Shown here: positions 1 to 8,984 of the stretch, in pieces
Numbering within the stretch: position 1 is the stretch's first letter
Layout: each line of letters starts with the position of its first letter
Assembly: GCA_964461025.1 (NCBI GenBank)
Contig: CAYWSE010000006.1
Span: 1-64,000 of the forward strand
Origin: JAHBVL01 sp964461025
GTDB lineage: Bacteria > Chloroflexota > Chloroflexia > Thermomicrobiales > UBA6265
Direction of reading: 5' to 3'
DNA length: 64,000 nt
The notes under the pieces: generated by a model
Seen by the model: only the letters and a program-made list of their open reading frames with translations
The model's database searches: none
Told to the model about the DNA's origin: nothing
Position numbers and translations under genes: made by a program

Positions 1-70
1 CCGGCCGATTGCTCCGGCAGAGCGCCGGAGCCTACACCAAACTGCGCCCCCTGTCGGACGGTATTCTTCC

Positions 71-105
71 TTTGCCCTTTGCCCTTTGCCCTTTGCCCTT
101 TGCCT
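71..105. repeat. Heptanucleotide tandem repeat (TTTGCCC)n
   Basis: Four to five head-to-tail copies of TTTGCCC lie just past the 3' end of the FUSC-family gene, which is read on the minus strand. The same heptamer recurs near 60507-60522 in another intergenic region. It is too short and too regular for a CRISPR array and there are no spacers. Confidence 0.8.
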
Positions 106-110
106 TTCGC

Positions 111-1348
111 CTAATCCTCCCTCCACCACGTAAACGTATCGATCGTGTCCTGCCACCAGCGGAGACGGCGACCAGTTGCCGGATCGACGACATCGGTAGG
201 CACGGCGGATAGATCGACAACCAACTGCGTTGAAATGGCGACGATTTCGCCGAGGAGTATCCAGCCGTCCGGAGCAATCAGGTCGAGCGAGGCCGCGGCC
301 GCTTCGGTCACGACCTGACGCTGCCGGGCGATGCCATCGACGGCGATCGATTGCGGCCGGGAATCACCGGCATCGAGTGGGCGCAGGAACGTCTGCAACG
401 CCACCAGGGCCTCGTCGAGCAAAGCGCCGATCTCTTCTCCAAGTCCGTCCGGTTCCAGCCAGGCTGGCCGGGATGCGCCATGTGGTGGTGACGCGGTTGC
501 ATCAGTCAATGCTCGGGCAATGATGCGCGTCTGCAATGCGGAATGCTCGAGCGCCTCTCCGATGCGCCGAAATACCGTCAACACCTCGCGCTGATCTGCG
601 CCCATCAGGTTGTAGGTCAGACTCTCTTCGGCATTCTTCAGCGCGATCTCGGTGTCGTGCAGTGTTTCCGCCACGCGACGCGCCTCGTACAGGGCTCTCA
701 GAGCGGATTCCTGGTCGATGCCGGTGCGGAGCGCGTCACGCAACGTGATGAGGATTGCCTCGATGCTGTGACCGAGCTTGTCGAGCTCGGCGCGCGCCGC
801 AGGAACGTAATTGGGAGGCGCCACAGACGCATTCAGCAGCAGCCCAACACCGGTGCCGATCAGGGTGTTGGCCAGGTGGAGAACGGCCACATTGTCGAGC
901 TGAGCGCCTGCCGCCCCGAGCACAACGAGCAACGTCGTGACCGCCAGCTGCTGCACGCCAGACGCTTCGAGTCCCAATCTTCGGCCGGCGTAGAACGAGG
1001 CGATGATGATGATGCCGATCGCAACTGATCCCGGTCCGATCAGCTCGAAAACCGCCCAGGCAAAGAGGATGCCGAAAAGGACGCCGAGTATGCGCTGCCC
1101 GGCGTCCTTCATGCTGCCCGCGATTGTCAGGTTGATCGAAAAAATGGCGGTCAAAGGCGCGAGAATCGGGTTTGCGTTGTCGGGCAGGAAGCGGGCCAGC
1201 CAGTAAGCGAGCATCGCCGCCAGCGCGCTCTNNNNNNNNNNATGACCCGCTCGCCGATTCCCTTTGACCGCAGCCAGTCGAACGCGGAGCGCAGCGGTCC
1301 GCGCGCTCCTGTCACATAGGCCAGCAGATTGACAATTCGGTTCGACAT
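111..1348 (-). CDS. FUSC-family inner-membrane transporter, interrupted by an assembly gap
   Basis: The protein resembles FUSC/aromatic-acid-exporter-like membrane proteins. Its N-terminal half carries several hydrophobic helices, including a stretch around SVAIGIIIIASFYAGRRLG, and the C-terminal half is a soluble, helical, Leu/Ala-rich cytoplasmic domain. The downstream part reads openly from 1214 to 111. The upstream part starting with MSNRIVNLLAYV at 1348 is in another frame, and the two are separated by the N run at 1232-1241. The break is therefore most simply an artefact of a gap whose true length is not 10. The family exports small organic acids or is of unknown substrate; the substrate here cannot be read from sequence. 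A start near 1348 is preferred because the 1214 start would remove part of the first membrane region. Confidence 0.65.
1232..1241. other. Assembly gap (10 N)
   Basis: Ten undetermined bases lie inside the FUSC-family reading frame. To restore one frame between 1348 and 1214 the true gap must differ from 10 by a number equal to 1 modulo 3, for example 8 or 11 bases. Confidence 0.98.
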
Positions 1349-1453
1349 ACGCCGAATTGTCGCCGAAGCGGAGCAGTCAGCCATCAGCAATTGGCGCATG
1401 AGAACGGTCGATTGCCACTGAACCCGTACGACTGACGTTCTACGGCCCACGGC

Positions 1454-1481
1454 TTGTGGCTGACTGCTAGTATGCTACTAT
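1454..1481 (+). promoter_or_regulatory. Possible sigma-70-type promoter for the arsR-hydrogenase operon
   Basis: TTGTGG at 1454-1459 and TACTAT at 1476-1481 are separated by 16 bp and precede the ArsR-type gene. This is the only non-coding space before the eight-gene operon. The match to consensus is partial (4 of 6 in each box), so it is a weak call. Confidence 0.3.
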
Positions 1482-1515
1482 CCGCGTAGATTTGCATATA
1501 GTGAAATTCACACAG

Positions 1516-1854
1516 ATGCTTCAACAGTTCAAAGCCGATCTCTTCAAAGCGCTTGGGCACCCGGTCCGGATCAGGATCTTCGAACTGCTGCGTGGCAGTG
1601 AAACCGGTGAGCTGACCGTAACCCAGCTGCAGGAACAGCTCGGCATTGAGGCCTCCTCTGCCAGCCAGCAGCTCGCGGTGTTGCGTTCTCGCAATCTGGT
1701 GACGGCCCGCAAGGAAAACACTCGCGTCTATTACCGGGTGTCCGACAGACGTGTGTTCGACCTCCTCGACGTCGCCCGCTCGATTTTCGAATCGCAGCTC
1801 GTCGCCATGCAGGAAATGGCGGACGACTCGCCAGGGGGTAGTCCGCGCGAATGA
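1516..1854 (+). CDS. ArsR-family winged-helix transcriptional regulator
   Basis: This small protein (about 112 aa) has the classic ArsR/SmtB fold pattern: KALGHPVRIRIFELL at the N-terminus, then the recognition region around LGIEASSASQQLAVLRSRNLV, then the beta-wing TARKENTRVYYRVSD. No CxC metal-binding pair is visible in the recognition helix, so the inducer is probably not a thiophilic metal bound at the usual alpha-3 site. No strong ribosome site exists; ATG 1516 is preferred, with TTG 1492 and GTG 1501 as in-frame alternatives. The stop overlaps the start of the hydrogenase-4 B-like gene by 4 bp, so it is probably co-transcribed and may autoregulate the operon. Confidence 0.85.
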   Translation: MLQQFKADLFKALGHPVRIRIFELLRGSETGELTVTQLQEQLGIEASSASQQLAVLRSRNLVTARKENTRVYYRVSDRRVFDLLDVARSIFESQLVAMQEMADDSPGGSPRE

Positions 1855-3896
1855 TGGAAGGAGTGGCCCTTCCTGACTGGACCATGCTGATGCCCGGCGC
1901 GCTCTTCGCGATTGCCGGCGTCGTCGCGATCGCCGCCGGCAACCGGCCGGAACTGCGACTCGGCTCGACCGGGCTCACAGCCGCAACCGGTTTCCTCACC
2001 GCGCTGCTCGGACTGAACGCCCTCCTGCGCGAAGAAGTTCAGCAGCTCTCCGGCTGGCAACCATCGCCGGCGATTGATTTCTCGTTCCAGCTCGACCCGT
2101 TGCGCGGCTGGTTCCTGCTCATCGCGGGGGTTCCAGCAATCGCCGCCGGCATCTACGCGGCTGGCTATCTCGACGCCGAGGTGCCGGACGCCGTCCATCG
2201 ACCGCAACGGAAATGGACCGACGCCACGGCGGCCTTGTTTCTCGCCTCGATGGTGTTGCTCGTCGTGACGAACAGCGTCGCCGCCTTTTTCTTCTTCTGG
2301 GAAGCGATGGCGGTCATCTCGTTTTTGCTCGTTATGGGCGATGGCCGTAGCCAGGCCACACGGCGCGCCGCCTACATCTACGCCGTCATGACGCACGCCG
2401 GATCGGTGTTTGTGCTGATCATGTTTCTGCTTCTGGCTCGCAACGCGGGGTCGCTCGACTTTCCTGCCATTCAGGCGGCGGCGACATCGCTCGAATCATG
2501 GGAGCGACATCTTATCTTCGCGTTAGCCCTGCTGGGGTTTGGCAGCAAAGCGGGATTGATTCCCCTGCACGTCTGGTTGCCGCGCGCCGAACCGCTCGCT
2601 CCCGCTCATGGCGCCGCTTTAATGTCAGGCGTGCTCGCGAAGATGGCGGTCTTCGGTCTCGTTCTCACGATCTTTCAGCTGCTTGGTGAACCACCATCTG
2701 TTTGGGGCGCCGCGCTGCTGGTTGCGGGTATGGTCTCCGGGGTTCTCGGCATTCTCTATTCATTGATGGAGCGCGATAGCGGCCGAATTCTCGCCTGGTC
2801 GACGATCGAGAATCTCGGCATCATCACCAGTGCGCTCGGCATCGCGATTCTGCTGATAAACGAGCAACAACCCGGTCTCGCCGCACTGGCCCTGGCGGCA
2901 GCGCTCTTCCACGGACTCAACCACGCCATCTTCAAGGGTTTGCTCTTCCTCGTCGCCGGCGCAGTCCAGAACGCCACAAGCACGAGAGATCTTGAGCGGC
3001 TCGGGGGATTGATCCGCCACATGCCTCGCACGGCGATTGCCGCACTGACCGGGGTGGCGGCTCTCGCCGCGTTGCCGCTGTTGAACGGCTTCGCCAGCGA
3101 ATGGATGATCTACCAGTCGCTCTTCTCGCTTGGCTGGGGTACTGATTCGGGAACGATCGGCACCGGCGCCGCACTGGCGGCAGCCGCGCTCGCGCTCACC
3201 AGCGCGCTGGCGCTCGTTGGAGCCGTGCGGCTCTTTGGCATGGCCTTTCTGGCGCAGCCTCGCAGCGACGCGACATCGGCCGCGACTGAACCGCCCAGGT
3301 CGATGCTCGCCGCGATGGGCTTCCTTGGCGCACTTTGCCTGGTGATCGGTCTCGTGCCGATGGTGTTCGTCAGGTTGCTGGAACCGGTGACGATGTCGCT
3401 GACCGGCAGCTCGCCCGTTGCCACGCCGACCTGGCGCAACGCCGCTGATGCAAGCCGCGCGGCTGGAAACTATGTACCGCTCCTGGTCGTCGGACTCCTG
3501 CTGATCGCTGGTGTACTGCCTTGGCTGCTCATCCGCCTGCGGTCGGGTATGGCAACTGAACGCGTTTCGCCGACCTGGGTCTGCGGCAATGTGTTGCAGC
3601 CGCGTATGCAGTACACCGCGACAGCCTTCGCCAAGCCGTTGCGTCTGATCTTCAAGTCGGTGCTGCGGCCCGAACGCTCGCTCGTCGTCGAGCGCACGAT
3701 CTCGCCCTACGTTGTCGACTCGATTCGCTATCAGGAAAACCTCAAACCGGTTTACGAGCGGTACTTCTACGAGCCGTTCGTCGACGTCATGGTCCATACG
3801 GCGAAGCACATTCGTCGTCTACAGAGTGGTTCCGTCCGTCTCTACCTTTTTTTCTTCTTTGTGACGCTCGTGACCGTCATCATCCTGGCCCGGTAG
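1851..3896 (+). CDS. hyfB: Hydrogenase-4 subunit B-like proton-translocating antiporter subunit
   Basis: This 681-residue polytopic membrane protein belongs to the NuoL/MrpA-type family, closest in length and gene order to HyfB/HycC. Many hydrophobic helices run along the sequence. The conserved antiporter core is seen in GFGSKAGLIPLHVWLPRAEP and in AALFHGLNHAIFKGLLFL, which carry the lysine and histidine residues typical of the ion channel. It is the first structural gene of a complex with subunits C, E, F, G, H and I, and would couple redox chemistry to proton or sodium translocation. Its start codon overlaps the stop of the ArsR-type gene. An internal GGAAGGAG at 1857-1864 is too far from the next ATG to argue for a later start. 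Confidence 0.88.
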   Translation: MMEGVALPDWTMLMPGALFAIAGVVAIAAGNRPELRLGSTGLTAATGFLTALLGLNALLREEVQQLSGWQPSPAIDFSFQLDPLRGWFLLIAGVPAIAAGIYAAGYLDAEVPDAVHRPQRKWTDATAALFLASMVLLVVTNSVAAFFFFWEAMAVISFLLVMGDGRSQATRRAAYIYAVMTHAGSVFVLIMFLLLARNAGSLDFPAIQAAATSLESWERHLIFALALLGFGSKAGLIPLHVWLPRAEPLAPAHGAALMSGVLAKMAVFGLVLTIFQLLGEPPSVWGAALLVAGMVSGVLGILYSLMERDSGRILAWSTIENLGIITSALGIAILLINEQQPGLAALALAAALFHGLNHAIFKGLLFLVAGAVQNATSTRDLERLGGLIRHMPRTAIAALTGVAALAALPLLNGFASEWMIYQSLFSLGWGTDSGTIGTGAALAAAALALTSALALVGAVRLFGMAFLAQPRSDATSAATEPPRSMLAAMGFLGALCLVIGLVPMVFVRLLEPVTMSLTGSSPVATPTWRNAADASRAAGNYVPLLVVGLLLIAGVLPWLLIRLRSGMATERVSPTWVCGNVLQPRMQYTATAFAKPLRLIFKSVLRPERSLVVERTISPYVVDSIRYQENLKPVYERYFYEPFVDVMVHTAKHIRRLQSGSVRLYLFFFFVTLVTVIILAR

Positions 3897-3899
3897 ACG

Positions 3900-4832
3900 A
3901 TGCGCGACCTCCTCCTTCTCCTGCTCCAACTGCTGATCGTCGCCGGTCTGGCGCCCCTCCTGCAAGGACTGATCAAGAGCTGCAAAGCCCGATTGCAAGG
4001 CCGCGCCGGCCCGCCGGTGCTGCAACCCTATCGCGATCTCCTGAAAATGTTCGAACGGGAGAGCGTCCTGTCCGACCAGTCATCCTGGGTCTTTCGCTAC
4101 GCGCCCTTCGCCTACATGGGTGGTCTGCTCGCCGCCGCCATGCTCGTCCCGACCGTCGCGCAGAGATCGCCGCTGGCCGGATTCACCGATGTCATCGTCT
4201 TCGCCGGATTGCTCGCCCTGGCCCGGTTTGCGCTGGCCATCGCCGCACTCGACACCGGCAGCAACTTCGGAGGCATGGGAACGAGTCGCGAGCTCACGTT
4301 CGCCGCGCTGACCGAACCGGCGCTAATTCTCGTGCTCTTCGCTGCGGCGCTACCGGCCGGCTCGACCAGCTTTTCCATGATTTCGGGTGATGGACATATG
4401 ACCGTTGCCAAGCTGCTGGCCCTCGCCGCGCTGGCGATCGTCATCATTGCCGAAACCGGCCGCGTCCCGATCGACAACCCCGATACCCACCTCGAGCTGA
4501 CGATGGCCCACGAGGGAATGATCCTCGAATACAGTGGGAGGCCTCTTGGTCTTCTAACCTGGGCCACCCAGGTCCGCCAGATTGCCTTCATCGCGCTGGC
4601 CATCGCGCTTTTCCTGCCGTGGGGCATCGCGCCGTTGCATGACCCATCCGCCCGGGAGGTCGCGATTGGTCTGCTCAGCTTCGCGGGCAAAGCGGCATTG
4701 ATCGGCATCGCGCTGGCGGTGATCGAAAGCTCGGTCGCCAAGCTGCGCATCTTCCGCGCGCCCGATCTGATCGGACTGGCCAGCGTGCTCGGCATCCTCG
4801 CGGTGATGTCCACCTATGTGGTGTCGTCATGA
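3900..4832 (+). CDS. hyfC: Hydrogenase-4 subunit C-like (NuoH family) membrane anchor
   Basis: This 310-residue protein with about eight membrane segments belongs to the NuoH/HycD/HyfC family. It anchors the soluble hydrogenase arm in the membrane at the quinone-like pocket. Family signatures are visible: CKARLQGRAGPPVLQPYRDL near the N-terminus and AETGRVPIDNPDTHLELTM in the middle, followed by HEGMILEYSGRPLGLL. The length matches E. coli HyfC/HycD. It starts 3 bp after the upstream stop and overlaps the next gene by 4 bp (ATGA), so translation is probably coupled. Confidence 0.9.
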   Translation: MRDLLLLLLQLLIVAGLAPLLQGLIKSCKARLQGRAGPPVLQPYRDLLKMFERESVLSDQSSWVFRYAPFAYMGGLLAAAMLVPTVAQRSPLAGFTDVIVFAGLLALARFALAIAALDTGSNFGGMGTSRELTFAALTEPALILVLFAAALPAGSTSFSMISGDGHMTVAKLLALAALAIVIIAETGRVPIDNPDTHLELTMAHEGMILEYSGRPLGLLTWATQVRQIAFIALAIALFLPWGIAPLHDPSAREVAIGLLSFAGKAALIGIALAVIESSVAKLRIFRAPDLIGLASVLGILAVMSTYVVSS

Positions 4833-5512
4833 GTCTCGAACCGCTCATATCGCTCTCGACCGCGGGGTCGGTGATCGACGCCGCGGCTGTCTGTCTCATC
4901 GCGCTTGCATTTGTCGGCACAGTGGCGCGCAAACTGTCGACCACGATCGCCCTTCTCGCCGTGCAGGGGCTCGTATTGGCGATTGCCTCGGGATCGGCAG
5001 CGCTTGCCGAAATGGAGTGGCGTTCGTGGGCGGCCTTCACCGTCGCTCTGGCGGTCAAGGCGATCTTCATCCCCTTTATGCTCTGGCGCATCCTCGCCCA
5101 AATGCCGGTTCGACTGGAACCGCCAAGTTTTCTCTCGGTGAAACTGGCGGTGCCGCTGGCCGCGGCGCTGATTCCCGTTTCCTACCGGGCGATCGAGCCC
5201 TTCACCGCCGACACACTCGGGGCGTTCAACGCCACCAACGCCCTCCCCGCCGCGCTGGCGCTCATCCTCCTCGGTCTCTTCACCATGGTCACTCGCAAAA
5301 AAGCGCTCAGCCAGGTGATCGGGCTGGTGACGATGGAAAACGGTCTCTACCTTGCAGCCGTAGCTGCGACACGTGGTCTGCCCTTCGCCGTCGAGTTCGG
5401 TGTGGCGGTCGATGTGCTCGCCGGGGTCGCGGTCATGGGGCTCGTCATCCACGAAATCACCCGGTTGCTCGGCTCGTCTGATGTCGACAACCTGCGAACG
5501 CTGACGGGGTAA
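4829..5512 (+). CDS. hyfE: Hydrogenase-4 subunit E-like membrane protein
   Basis: The 227-residue protein has six or seven hydrophobic helices and matches HyfE in size (about 216 aa) and position between subunits C and F. The C-terminal part resembles NuoK. Such proteins form part of the membrane arm of hydrogenase-4 type complexes. It overlaps the preceding gene by 4 bp and is followed after 2 bp by the subunit F gene. Assignment rests mainly on operon position and hydrophobic pattern; no catalytic motif is expected. Confidence 0.82.
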   Translation: MSLEPLISLSTAGSVIDAAAVCLIALAFVGTVARKLSTTIALLAVQGLVLAIASGSAALAEMEWRSWAAFTVALAVKAIFIPFMLWRILAQMPVRLEPPSFLSVKLAVPLAAALIPVSYRAIEPFTADTLGAFNATNALPAALALILLGLFTMVTRKKALSQVIGLVTMENGLYLAAVAATRGLPFAVEFGVAVDVLAGVAVMGLVIHEITRLLGSSDVDNLRTLTG

Positions 5513-5514
5513 CG

Positions 5515-7032
5515 ATGAGCGCCGACCACCTCACCATCTTGGCGCTCCTGGTTGTGCCGTTAATCGCTTCCCTGGTCGTGCTGATCATGCCCAGCAGGGA
5601 GGCGATCGAACGAGCAGCGATCGCCGCCAGCGCCATCACCCTGGTGCTCGGCGTGCGCGTCGCATGGCTGATTGCTGATGGTGGAGCGCAGGAAGCACTG
5701 CGCGGCTATCTCCATTTCGATGGGCTTTCCGCGTTGATGATTGCCACGATCAGCGTGCTCGGCTTCTGCGCCACCATGGCTTCGGTGCCATACATGGCGC
5801 ATGACGCTGAAATCGGCCACGTCCCCGGTGGGTTGCGGGGCATTCGCCTTTACTACTCGGGCGTCACGATCTTTCTCTGGACGATGCTTGTCACAGTCAG
5901 TGTCGACAATCTCGGTCTGCTCTGGGTCGGCCTCGAAGCGACCACCATCATCTCGGCGCTGTTGGTCGGGTTCTACCGGACGCGCGCTGCCCTCGAAGCG
6001 GCCTGGAAATACCTGATTCTCTGCACCGTCGGCATCACCTGCGCGCTCTTTGGTGTGCTGCTGACCTACTATGCGGCTCGGCAGGGACAGGATGAGCACG
6101 CCTCGATCTCTATGGACTGGAGCCGGATGATCGTCGATGCCGAGTCGCTCGATACCGGCATCATGCGACTCGCCTTCGTCTTCGTGCTGGTTGGTTTCGG
6201 CGCCAAGGCCGGATTTGCGCCGCTCCATACCTGGCTGGCCGATGCGCATAGTCAGGCCCCGTCGCCAATCTCCGGACTCCTTTCCGGGGTGCTGCTGGCG
6301 TGCGCGCTTTACGCGATTCTCCGATTCCAGGCGTTGACCGACATCGCCACGGGAGATGAGTTCGCCTCGCGCCTGTTGATCGGCTTCGGTGTTCTCTCCG
6401 TGCTGATATCGGCGCCGTTCATTCTCGTTCAGCGCGACCTCAAACGCCTTTTCGCCTATTCCAGCGTCGAGCATATCGGTCTGATGGCGATCGCCTTTGG
6501 CATCGGCGGCAGACTCGGCATCACTGCCGGACTCCTTCATTTGATGGGACACGCCGCCGCCAAGGGGATGGTCTTCTTCATTTCTGGCGATATCGTCCAG
6601 AGGTTCGGCTCGCGCCGGATGAGTGTGATCCGGGGCGCCACGCACGCCGTGCCGTTCTCCGGCTGGTTGCTCGTTGTCGGCGTGCTGGCACTTACAGGGG
6701 TGCCGGTCTCGGCGATCTTCCTGAGTGAAATGACCATGTTCTGGGCTGGGTTCCAGGAATCGTGGTTTGAAATCGTTGCCGTCGTTCTCGCGATCGTCGC
6801 GTTGGCGGTGATCTTCGCCGGACTGCTGATGCACGTCATGCGTGTGGGCTTTGGACCGGAGCCACCCGAACAGCGCGACCATGCCGCCGGCCGCGTCTCT
6901 TCGCATTTGGTGGTCGCCGTTGTGCCGCTGGCGGCGATCGTCGTGCTCTTCGGCATCTATGTGCCCGACCATGTTCGCACGTTGATCGATGCCGCTCGTG
7001 TCAGCCTCACGGCGGGAGGGGTGGTGGAATGA
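5515..7032 (+). CDS. hyfF: Hydrogenase-4 subunit F-like antiporter subunit
   Basis: This 505-residue polytopic membrane protein of the NuoL/M/N type corresponds to HyfF. The signature GFGAKAGFAPLHTWLADAHSQAPSPISGLLSG is present (read here in shorter parts: GFGAKAGFAPLHTWL and AHSQAPSPISGLLSG), as is the later channel helix LLHLMGHAAAKGMVFFISG. With the B-like subunit it gives the complex two antiporter modules; the third one of E. coli Hyf, subunit D, is missing. It overlaps the large-subunit gene by 4 bp. Confidence 0.88.
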   Translation: MSADHLTILALLVVPLIASLVVLIMPSREAIERAAIAASAITLVLGVRVAWLIADGGAQEALRGYLHFDGLSALMIATISVLGFCATMASVPYMAHDAEIGHVPGGLRGIRLYYSGVTIFLWTMLVTVSVDNLGLLWVGLEATTIISALLVGFYRTRAALEAAWKYLILCTVGITCALFGVLLTYYAARQGQDEHASISMDWSRMIVDAESLDTGIMRLAFVFVLVGFGAKAGFAPLHTWLADAHSQAPSPISGLLSGVLLACALYAILRFQALTDIATGDEFASRLLIGFGVLSVLISAPFILVQRDLKRLFAYSSVEHIGLMAIAFGIGGRLGITAGLLHLMGHAAAKGMVFFISGDIVQRFGSRRMSVIRGATHAVPFSGWLLVVGVLALTGVPVSAIFLSEMTMFWAGFQESWFEIVAVVLAIVALAVIFAGLLMHVMRVGFGPEPPEQRDHAAGRVSSHLVVAVVPLAAIVVLFGIYVPDHVRTLIDAARVSLTAGGVVE

Positions 7033-8618
7033 CCGAGCTTGCTCCGGCAGTTGCTCCTTCCCTGCTCGAATTCACGGGAGGCGAAGCGCTGCCTTCGCGC
7101 GTCACCGGCGAGACTCGCACGCTCGTACCCCTGATCACACTCCCTCAGGCCTGCGTGGCGATCGTCGAGTCGGCCTCGGGGCGCCTCGCCACGATGATCG
7201 GTCAGGACGAACGCGCCGAGCATGGCGTGTACACCCTCTCGTACACGTTTGCGCTACCCGATCGCCAGTGGATGACGATCGAGTGCGCGATTCCTGCCGA
7301 CGAACCCTCTTTTCCATCGGTCACGCCTCTCGTGCCTGCCGCGCACTGGTACGAGCGCGAAGTGCGCGACATGTTTGGCCTGCATCCCGAAAACCATCCC
7401 GATCTTCGCCGGCTCGTCTTGCACGACGACTGGCCGGCCGATATCCATCCCCTGCGCAAGGACTTCGACCCCAACATCCCGGTGCCCCGGGTCGAAGCCG
7501 AGCCCTACCGCTTCCATACCCTGCATGGCGATGGCATCGTCGAGATTCCCGTCGGCCCGATCCATGCCGGGGTAATTGAACCGGGGCATTTCCGATTTGC
7601 CGCCGTCGGCGAGGTCGTTTTTGCCCTCGAACCGCGTCTTTTCTACACCCATCGCGGCATCGAGAAGCTGATCGAAGGGAAGTCGCTCGAGCATGGACTC
7701 CAGATCGCCGAGCGCATCTGCGGTGTCTGCTCCCTGTCGCACGCCGTCAGCTATTGCCAGGCGGCGGAAACGTTGCTGGGAATCGCTCCGCCGAAGCGGG
7801 CTTTGGCGATTCGCACCATTGGTTTGGAGATGGAACGCCTCTACAATCATGTCGGCGATGTCGGCAATATGTGCGCCGGTGTCGGGTTCATGGTTGGCGC
7901 GGCGTTTGGCGCCAAGCTCAAGGACGATCTGCAGCGGCTCAACGAGCGCTTCACGGGGAACCGTCTCCTGCGCGGTCTCGCCACGATTGGGGGTGTGCGC
8001 CGCGACCTCGATCCCGATCTGGCGGCGAGCGTGTCAATCGAACTGGCCAGGGTAGCGGCGGCGTTTGGCGAACTGCAGGCGATGATGCTCGGCAGCGAAA
8101 CGACATCGGAGCGATTTCGGACCACTGGCATCCTTCAACAGGAGACTGCCGCCGCTCTGGGCGTGGTCGGGGTAGCGGCCCGGGCCAGCGGTATCGATGT
8201 CGACGCCCGCCGCGACCATCCCTATGCCGCCTACGAACCGATCGCCGCCGATCTTCCAATTCCGGTCCACACAGAAGGCGACGTCATGGCCCGCCTGCTC
8301 GTGCGCATGGACGAAATCGTCGTCAGCTTCGCGCTGATTCAGGCCATCATCAACGATCTGCCGAGCGGGTCGCTGAAGACCGAGTGGGGTCTCACTGGAG
8401 AAGACCGGGCAGCGTTTTCGGCCACGGAATCACCGCGTGGCGAGAATCTGCACTGGTTGCGCGTCAACGCCGAAGGAACGATCGAGCGCTATCGCGTTCG
8501 TTCCGCCAGTTTTCCCAACTGGCCCGCTGTCGCCGCGGCGGCGCCTGGCAACATGGTTCCCGACTTCCCCCTGATCAACAAGAGTTTCGAGCTCTGCTAT
8601 GCCTGTCTCGACCGGTAA
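7029..8618 (+). CDS. hyfG: [NiFe]-hydrogenase group 4-like large subunit with fused NuoC domain
   Basis: The 529-residue protein fuses an N-terminal NuoC-like domain (about residues 40-160, with the family motif HWYEREVRDMFGLHPENHPDLRRL) to a NuoD/hydrogenase large-subunit domain, as in HyfG and HycE. Both NiFe-ligand pairs are present: C231 and C234 in ERICGVCSLSH, and C523 and C526 in the last residues ELCYACLDR. This separates it from cofactor-free hydrogenase-related complexes, which lose these cysteines. The usual DPC of the second motif is ELC here. The chain stops directly after CLDR, so there is no C-terminal tail for a maturation protease, as known for CooH and Ech-type large subunits. 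No hyp maturation genes lie in this window. Confidence 0.88.
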   Translation: MTELAPAVAPSLLEFTGGEALPSRVTGETRTLVPLITLPQACVAIVESASGRLATMIGQDERAEHGVYTLSYTFALPDRQWMTIECAIPADEPSFPSVTPLVPAAHWYEREVRDMFGLHPENHPDLRRLVLHDDWPADIHPLRKDFDPNIPVPRVEAEPYRFHTLHGDGIVEIPVGPIHAGVIEPGHFRFAAVGEVVFALEPRLFYTHRGIEKLIEGKSLEHGLQIAERICGVCSLSHAVSYCQAAETLLGIAPPKRALAIRTIGLEMERLYNHVGDVGNMCAGVGFMVGAAFGAKLKDDLQRLNERFTGNRLLRGLATIGGVRRDLDPDLAASVSIELARVAAAFGELQAMMLGSETTSERFRTTGILQQETAAALGVVGVAARASGIDVDARRDHPYAAYEPIAADLPIPVHTEGDVMARLLVRMDEIVVSFALIQAIINDLPSGSLKTEWGLTGEDRAAFSATESPRGENLHWLRVNAEGTIERYRVRSASFPNWPAVAAAAPGNMVPDFPLINKSFELCYACLDR

Positions 8619-8630
8619 GGTGACGTTACG

Positions 8631-8984
8631 ATGAGAGTCTTCAGGCAAAGAATGAGAGATGGGAACGCCACCCAGCTCTATCCACTCGAACCGGAATCTG
8701 CACCGGCGGCGTTTCGAGGACAGGTCCAGCTCGATCCGAACCGGTGCATGGGCGACGCCGCCTGCGCCCGCGCCTGTCCGAGCCAGGCGATCACCGTGAC
8801 CCCGACCGAAACTGGCTGGACATGGGAGCTGAACGATGCGCGTTGTGTCTTCTGCGGTCTCTGCGCGGAAGCCTGTGCGAACGGAGCGGTCCAGCTTTCC
8901 AGGGAATTCGAGCTCGCGGTGCGATCGCCCGGTGACCTGGTGACCATCGCCAGATTTGCCCAATCGGAGAGTGATCGATCGTGA
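8631..8984 (+). CDS. hyfH: Two-cluster ferredoxin-like subunit (HyfH/HycF type) with an Asp in cluster 1
   Basis: This 117-residue iron-sulfur protein would pass electrons between the donor and the small subunit of the hydrogenase complex. The second cluster motif is complete: C72, C75, C78 and C82 in CVFCGLCAEAC. The first is C39-x2-D42-x2-C45-x3-C49-P, with aspartate where the second cysteine usually sits. An Asp in this place is known in some [3Fe-4S]/[4Fe-4S] convertible ferredoxins such as that of Pyrococcus furiosus. The protein is shorter than E. coli HyfH (about 180 aa). It lies 12 bp after the large-subunit gene and overlaps the next gene by 4 bp. Confidence 0.88.
   Translation: MRVFRQRMRDGNATQLYPLEPESAPAAFRGQVQLDPNRCMGDAACARACPSQAITVTPTETGWTWELNDARCVFCGLCAEACANGAVQLSREFELAVRSPGDLVTIARFAQSESDRS

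Noticed and set aside
2760..3809. 349-codon minus-strand frame inside the B-like hydrogenase gene
   Set aside because: It is a shadow of a GC-rich membrane protein gene; the translation is Arg/Gln/His-rich with no recognisable domain.
5560..6972. 470-codon minus-strand frame inside the F-like hydrogenase gene
   Set aside because: Same kind of high-GC shadow; the translation is charged low-complexity sequence.
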